From the NCBI GenBank assembly GCA_035325645.1, contig DAOKZK010000002.1:21701-85700 (forward strand): a DNA stretch of 64,000 bases, written 5' to 3'. The notes under the pieces are model-generated. The model was given only the letters and a program-made list of their open reading frames with translations, ran no database searches and was not told the DNA's origin. Origin of the DNA: Macondimonas sp035325645 (GTDB lineage: Bacteria > Pseudomonadota > Gammaproteobacteria > UBA5335). The position numbers were made by a program, and so were the translations under genes. Below, piece by piece: positions 61,824 to 64,000 of the stretch; within the stretch, counting starts at the first letter, position 1, and every line of letters starts with the position of its first letter.

Positions 61824-63086
61824 ATGAGAGCACTCTGGAAATACGGACGATTTTTCATAGGCACCTGGGTGGTGCTGGCCGGCATCCCGATGACCCTGCT
61901 GGGCGGAATCTGGCCATTCGCTTTTTTGGCCGGCACGATCGCGGCACTGTTCATCAGCGAGCTGATGTCCGGTCGCTACGAGGAAGAACCGGCTTATGAA
62001 CAGGCCTGGATCTTCTACCCGATCCAATACTTCAGCCAGTTCGTCAGCATCGCGATGATCATCCTGGTGGCTTGGTACATGGGGCTGCCGAACGATCTGT
62101 TCGGGATCGGCGCCGCCGTGACCTCGCTCACGGGCATCGATATCCTCGCGCGGCATGCCGAACTCAGCACCGTTTGGACGACCGTCGGCATCGTGGGCCT
62201 CGGCGGTGTGGCGGGCGCACTGGCCTCCATCGCCGTGGGCCATGAACTGACCCATCGCACGGAGAACCCGCTGGCCGTCTTCATCGGCCGGCTGGGCGAG
62301 GCCTTCAGCCTGTTCACGCACTTCTCGATCCGCCATCCCTACGGCCATCACAACCTGGTCTGCACGCCGGCCGATCCGGCCACCGCGCGCCGTGGCGAGA
62401 ACTTCTACCGCTTCATGGTGCGCTCCATCATCGGCCAGAAGAAGATGACCTGGGATCTGGAAGCCGAGCGGCTGCGGCGCATGGGGCAATCGCCCTGGAG
62501 CTGGAAGAACAAGGCCTTGCGCGGCTGGGCAATGGAACTGGCTGTCGTCGTGTTCTTCATCTGGGCCGCCGGCCTGTATGGGCTGCTCGGGATTCTGGGC
62601 GTGACCTTGGTGACGCACGTGGCGCTGGAACTGGCCAACTACATCGAGCACTACGGCCTGGTCCGGGTGCCCACGGAACCCATGCAGGTGCGTCACGCCT
62701 GGAACAGCAACGTGACGGCCAGCTACTACATCACCGTGGCAATTTCCCGGCATTCCCATCACCACGCCGACGCCAGCGTCGAATTCTGGGACCTGAAGGC
62801 GTTCCGCGACGAGGCGCCGACCACGATCTACGGCTACGGCATCAGCTTTCTGATTGCGCTGATTCCGCCGCTGTGGAACGAACTGATGGCCCAGAAGCTG
62901 TTGTACTGGGACTACAACATGGCAACCCCGGAGGAACGCCGACTGGCCATGAAGGAAAATCTGGAGAGCGGCATCCCCGATCTCGTCGAGGCTGCCAAGC
63001 GCTACTACGCCAGCGAAGGCAAGGCCTTGCCGGAAAACCCGATCCCGGCGTCAGCCGGCCGCCCGGGGCAACTGGCGACGGCCTGA
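61824..63086 (+). CDS. AlkB-type membrane di-iron hydroxylase
   Basis: Membrane fatty-acid-desaturase-superfamily monooxygenase, 420 aa with about six helices. The eight-histidine pattern is present: HELTH (140-144), RHPYGHHN (171-176), NYIEHYG (His276) and RHSHHHA (310-314). Canonical alkane hydroxylases have RHSDHHA at the last box. The blocks CTPADPATARRGE and NYIEHYGLVRVP resemble alkane 1-monooxygenase and cymene/xylene methyl-hydroxylases; the substrate cannot be settled. It would need rubredoxin or ferredoxin and a reductase, none of which is seen within the window. GAGGAGA precedes the ATG. Confidence 0.88.
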   Translation: MRALWKYGRFFIGTWVVLAGIPMTLLGGIWPFAFLAGTIAALFISELMSGRYEEEPAYEQAWIFYPIQYFSQFVSIAMIILVAWYMGLPNDLFGIGAAVTSLTGIDILARHAELSTVWTTVGIVGLGGVAGALASIAVGHELTHRTENPLAVFIGRLGEAFSLFTHFSIRHPYGHHNLVCTPADPATARRGENFYRFMVRSIIGQKKMTWDLEAERLRRMGQSPWSWKNKALRGWAMELAVVVFFIWAAGLYGLLGILGVTLVTHVALELANYIEHYGLVRVPTEPMQVRHAWNSNVTASYYITVAISRHSHHHADASVEFWDLKAFRDEAPTTIYGYGISFLIALIPPLWNELMAQKLLYWDYNMATPEERRLAMKENLESGIPDLVEAAKRYYASEGKALPENPIPASAGRPGQLATA

Positions 63087-63110
63087 ACGCCCTCGTCAAC
63101 CATCGGATCA

Positions 63111-63139
63111 GCCCGCCCCCCTCCAAGGGGCGGGCTTTT
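63111..63139 (+). terminator. Rho-independent terminator after alkB-like gene
   Basis: Perfect 9-bp stem GCCCGCCCC / GGGGCGGGC with a 7-nt loop, followed by TTTTATTT, 24 bp after the stop. The hydroxylase is thus transcribed alone or last. Confidence 0.92.
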
Positions 63140-63417
63140 ATTTGCGCCAATATTCGCCATGCTCCGGGAAGGACCGCGTGCACGGCGCTGCAGAGCGCGC
63201 AGCGGCACGCCCTCACACCGCCCCTCCGACCGGCGCCCACGGGATCGCCGCCGGGCCTTGCGACATGGCCGGCAGCCCTCGCACGAGGCCGACCGAGCGC
63301 AACCGGCGAAAAACGGCCTCGCCGGCCCAGGCCACGATCCAAAAACACTCAAGCTTGCGCCCGCCGGGACGAGAACCTTGCTGTAGGGCCGTCTGCGCCC
63401 CCAGCCCGGTATCCACC
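63140..63417. other. Intergenic, no gene recognised
   Basis: G+C-rich sequence between the terminator and the next ATG. Open frames on both strands look random. No RNA gene or repeat was recognised. Confidence 0.5.
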
Positions 63418-64000
63418 ATGACGCGCACCGCCCGCCCCTCCCTCTGGCCGCTCGCGATCGCGCTCGCCGCTGCCTTGTTTCTGATCCGCACCGAGGCCGA
63501 GCTCATCCGGCTCACCGTGGCGCTCGGCGCGCTCTTCTATACAGGCGGGTACATCTTCGCATCCAGCTCTACGCCCGGCGGGAGGGGCCGCCGCGAGCCA
63601 CTCGACCCCCGCGATGACGAGGAACAGCCGCGCCTGCGCGATGCCCTCGAGCCACCCTCCTTGGCGGTGACGGATGACAGGGCGGCCGGTGCGCCGCATC
63701 CCGTAGCCGCTGCCCCGTCGGTCACCCTGTTCGTTCCAGCCACGGCAAGCGCCGGGCTGGCCGCCGCCGCGCTGATCGTCCTGTTCGCGACGGTGCCCTT
63801 CAGCACCCTGCCGATGACCAGTCTGTGGTTCGCCTGGATTCTGGGCCTGTTTCCCTTGGGTTACCTGCTCGGCATGACCGCGCTGGCGCGCGGCGCGCGG
63901 CCGTGGGCGTTGCTGCGCACGGCGGGCGGCTTGATCGGCGCCTTTGCCATCTGGGGCATCGTCGAGTGGCTAGAGACCGGAAATCGCAGCAACGGACCCT
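63418..64000 (+). CDS. Predicted membrane protein, unknown function (3' end outside window)
   Basis: The frame from the ATG at 63418 (MTRTARPSLWPLAIALAAAL) is open to the window end, 194 codons. Two short N-terminal helices (residues about 9-23 and 32-47) are followed by an acidic and basic hydrophilic linker (RGRREPLDPRDDEEQPRLRD), then at least three more helices (about 105-125, 132-155, 165-185). No family recognised. The ribosome site is weak, so the start is tentative. Confidence 0.6.
   Translation, partial: MTRTARPSLWPLAIALAAALFLIRTEAELIRLTVALGALFYTGGYIFASSSTPGGRGRREPLDPRDDEEQPRLRDALEPPSLAVTDDRAAGAPHPVAAAPSVTLFVPATASAGLAAAALIVLFATVPFSTLPMTSLWFAWILGLFPLGYLLGMTALARGARPWALLRTAGGLIGAFAIWGIVEWLETGNRSNGP

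Noticed and set aside
60060..63260. Shared blocks GCGCGCAGCGGC and GGGATCGC at 60060-60130 and 63195-63250
   Set aside because: Short and G+C-rich; the sequence between and around them does not align, so chance is likely.

Overview
The window is high-G+C chromosomal DNA from a proteobacterium, most likely a gammaproteobacterium. The evidence is a 13-gene-type nuo operon placed behind tpiA-secG-tRNA-Leu, the glmM-folP-ftsH-rlmE neighbourhood, the uvrY-uvrC-pgsA linkage, and a PilS/PilR pair with a sigma-54-controlled type IV pilin. I cannot name the genus from sequence alone. One scaffold gap (100 N) lies at 60390-60489.

Layout. 1-12955 (minus): complex I operon nuoA-nuoM, with nuoM cut by the window edge. 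13025-19398 (minus): tRNA-Leu(GAG), secG, tpiA, glmM, folP, ftsH and rlmE, with a clear terminator between ftsH and folP. 19439-23256 (minus): pgsA, uvrC, a family-5 uracil-DNA glycosylase and a UvrY/GacA response regulator. 23360-26300: an alpha/beta hydrolase divergent from acetyl-CoA synthetase. 26330-30411 (minus): glycosyltransferase, DUF2334 deacetylase, UPF0104 membrane protein and a MetC-type lyase.

30661-41018 (plus) is an accessory island. It is a type I restriction-modification operon (hsdM, hsdS, hsdR) interleaved with a MntA-HepT toxin-antitoxin pair, a Fic AMP-transferase, a DUF3644 gene and a RhuM-Fic fusion. The 3' end of hsdM is present three times. A second copy follows the mntA-hepT module and a third, shorter copy follows fic, just before hsdS. 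This suggests that cargo modules were added stepwise at the hsdM-hsdS junction, each insertion regenerating an HsdM tail and the translational coupling. A decayed IS5-type transposase borders the island on the right.

41807-48995: a periplasmic glycerophosphodiester phosphodiesterase (plus), then on the minus strand a 5'-truncated group II globin, prfC, nadE, sucD and sucC. 49172-53231: PilS-like and PilR-like two-component genes and a short MgtE transporter. 53299-58241 (minus): a YhiI/RbbA/YhhJ-type efflux operon, with an FNR-like box upstream. 58498-59841: a DedA protein, then a type IV pilin with a near-consensus -24/-12 promoter and a strong terminator. After the gap come a small unknown protein, a PemI/PemK toxin-antitoxin pair, an AlkB-type membrane hydroxylase with terminator, and a membrane protein running off the end.

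The housekeeping parts look ordinary. The points most worth following are the reiterated hsdM tail with its cargo modules, the palindromic repeat inserted in frame in hsdM, the sigma-54 pilin promoter, and the AlkB homologue with no visible electron-transfer partner.
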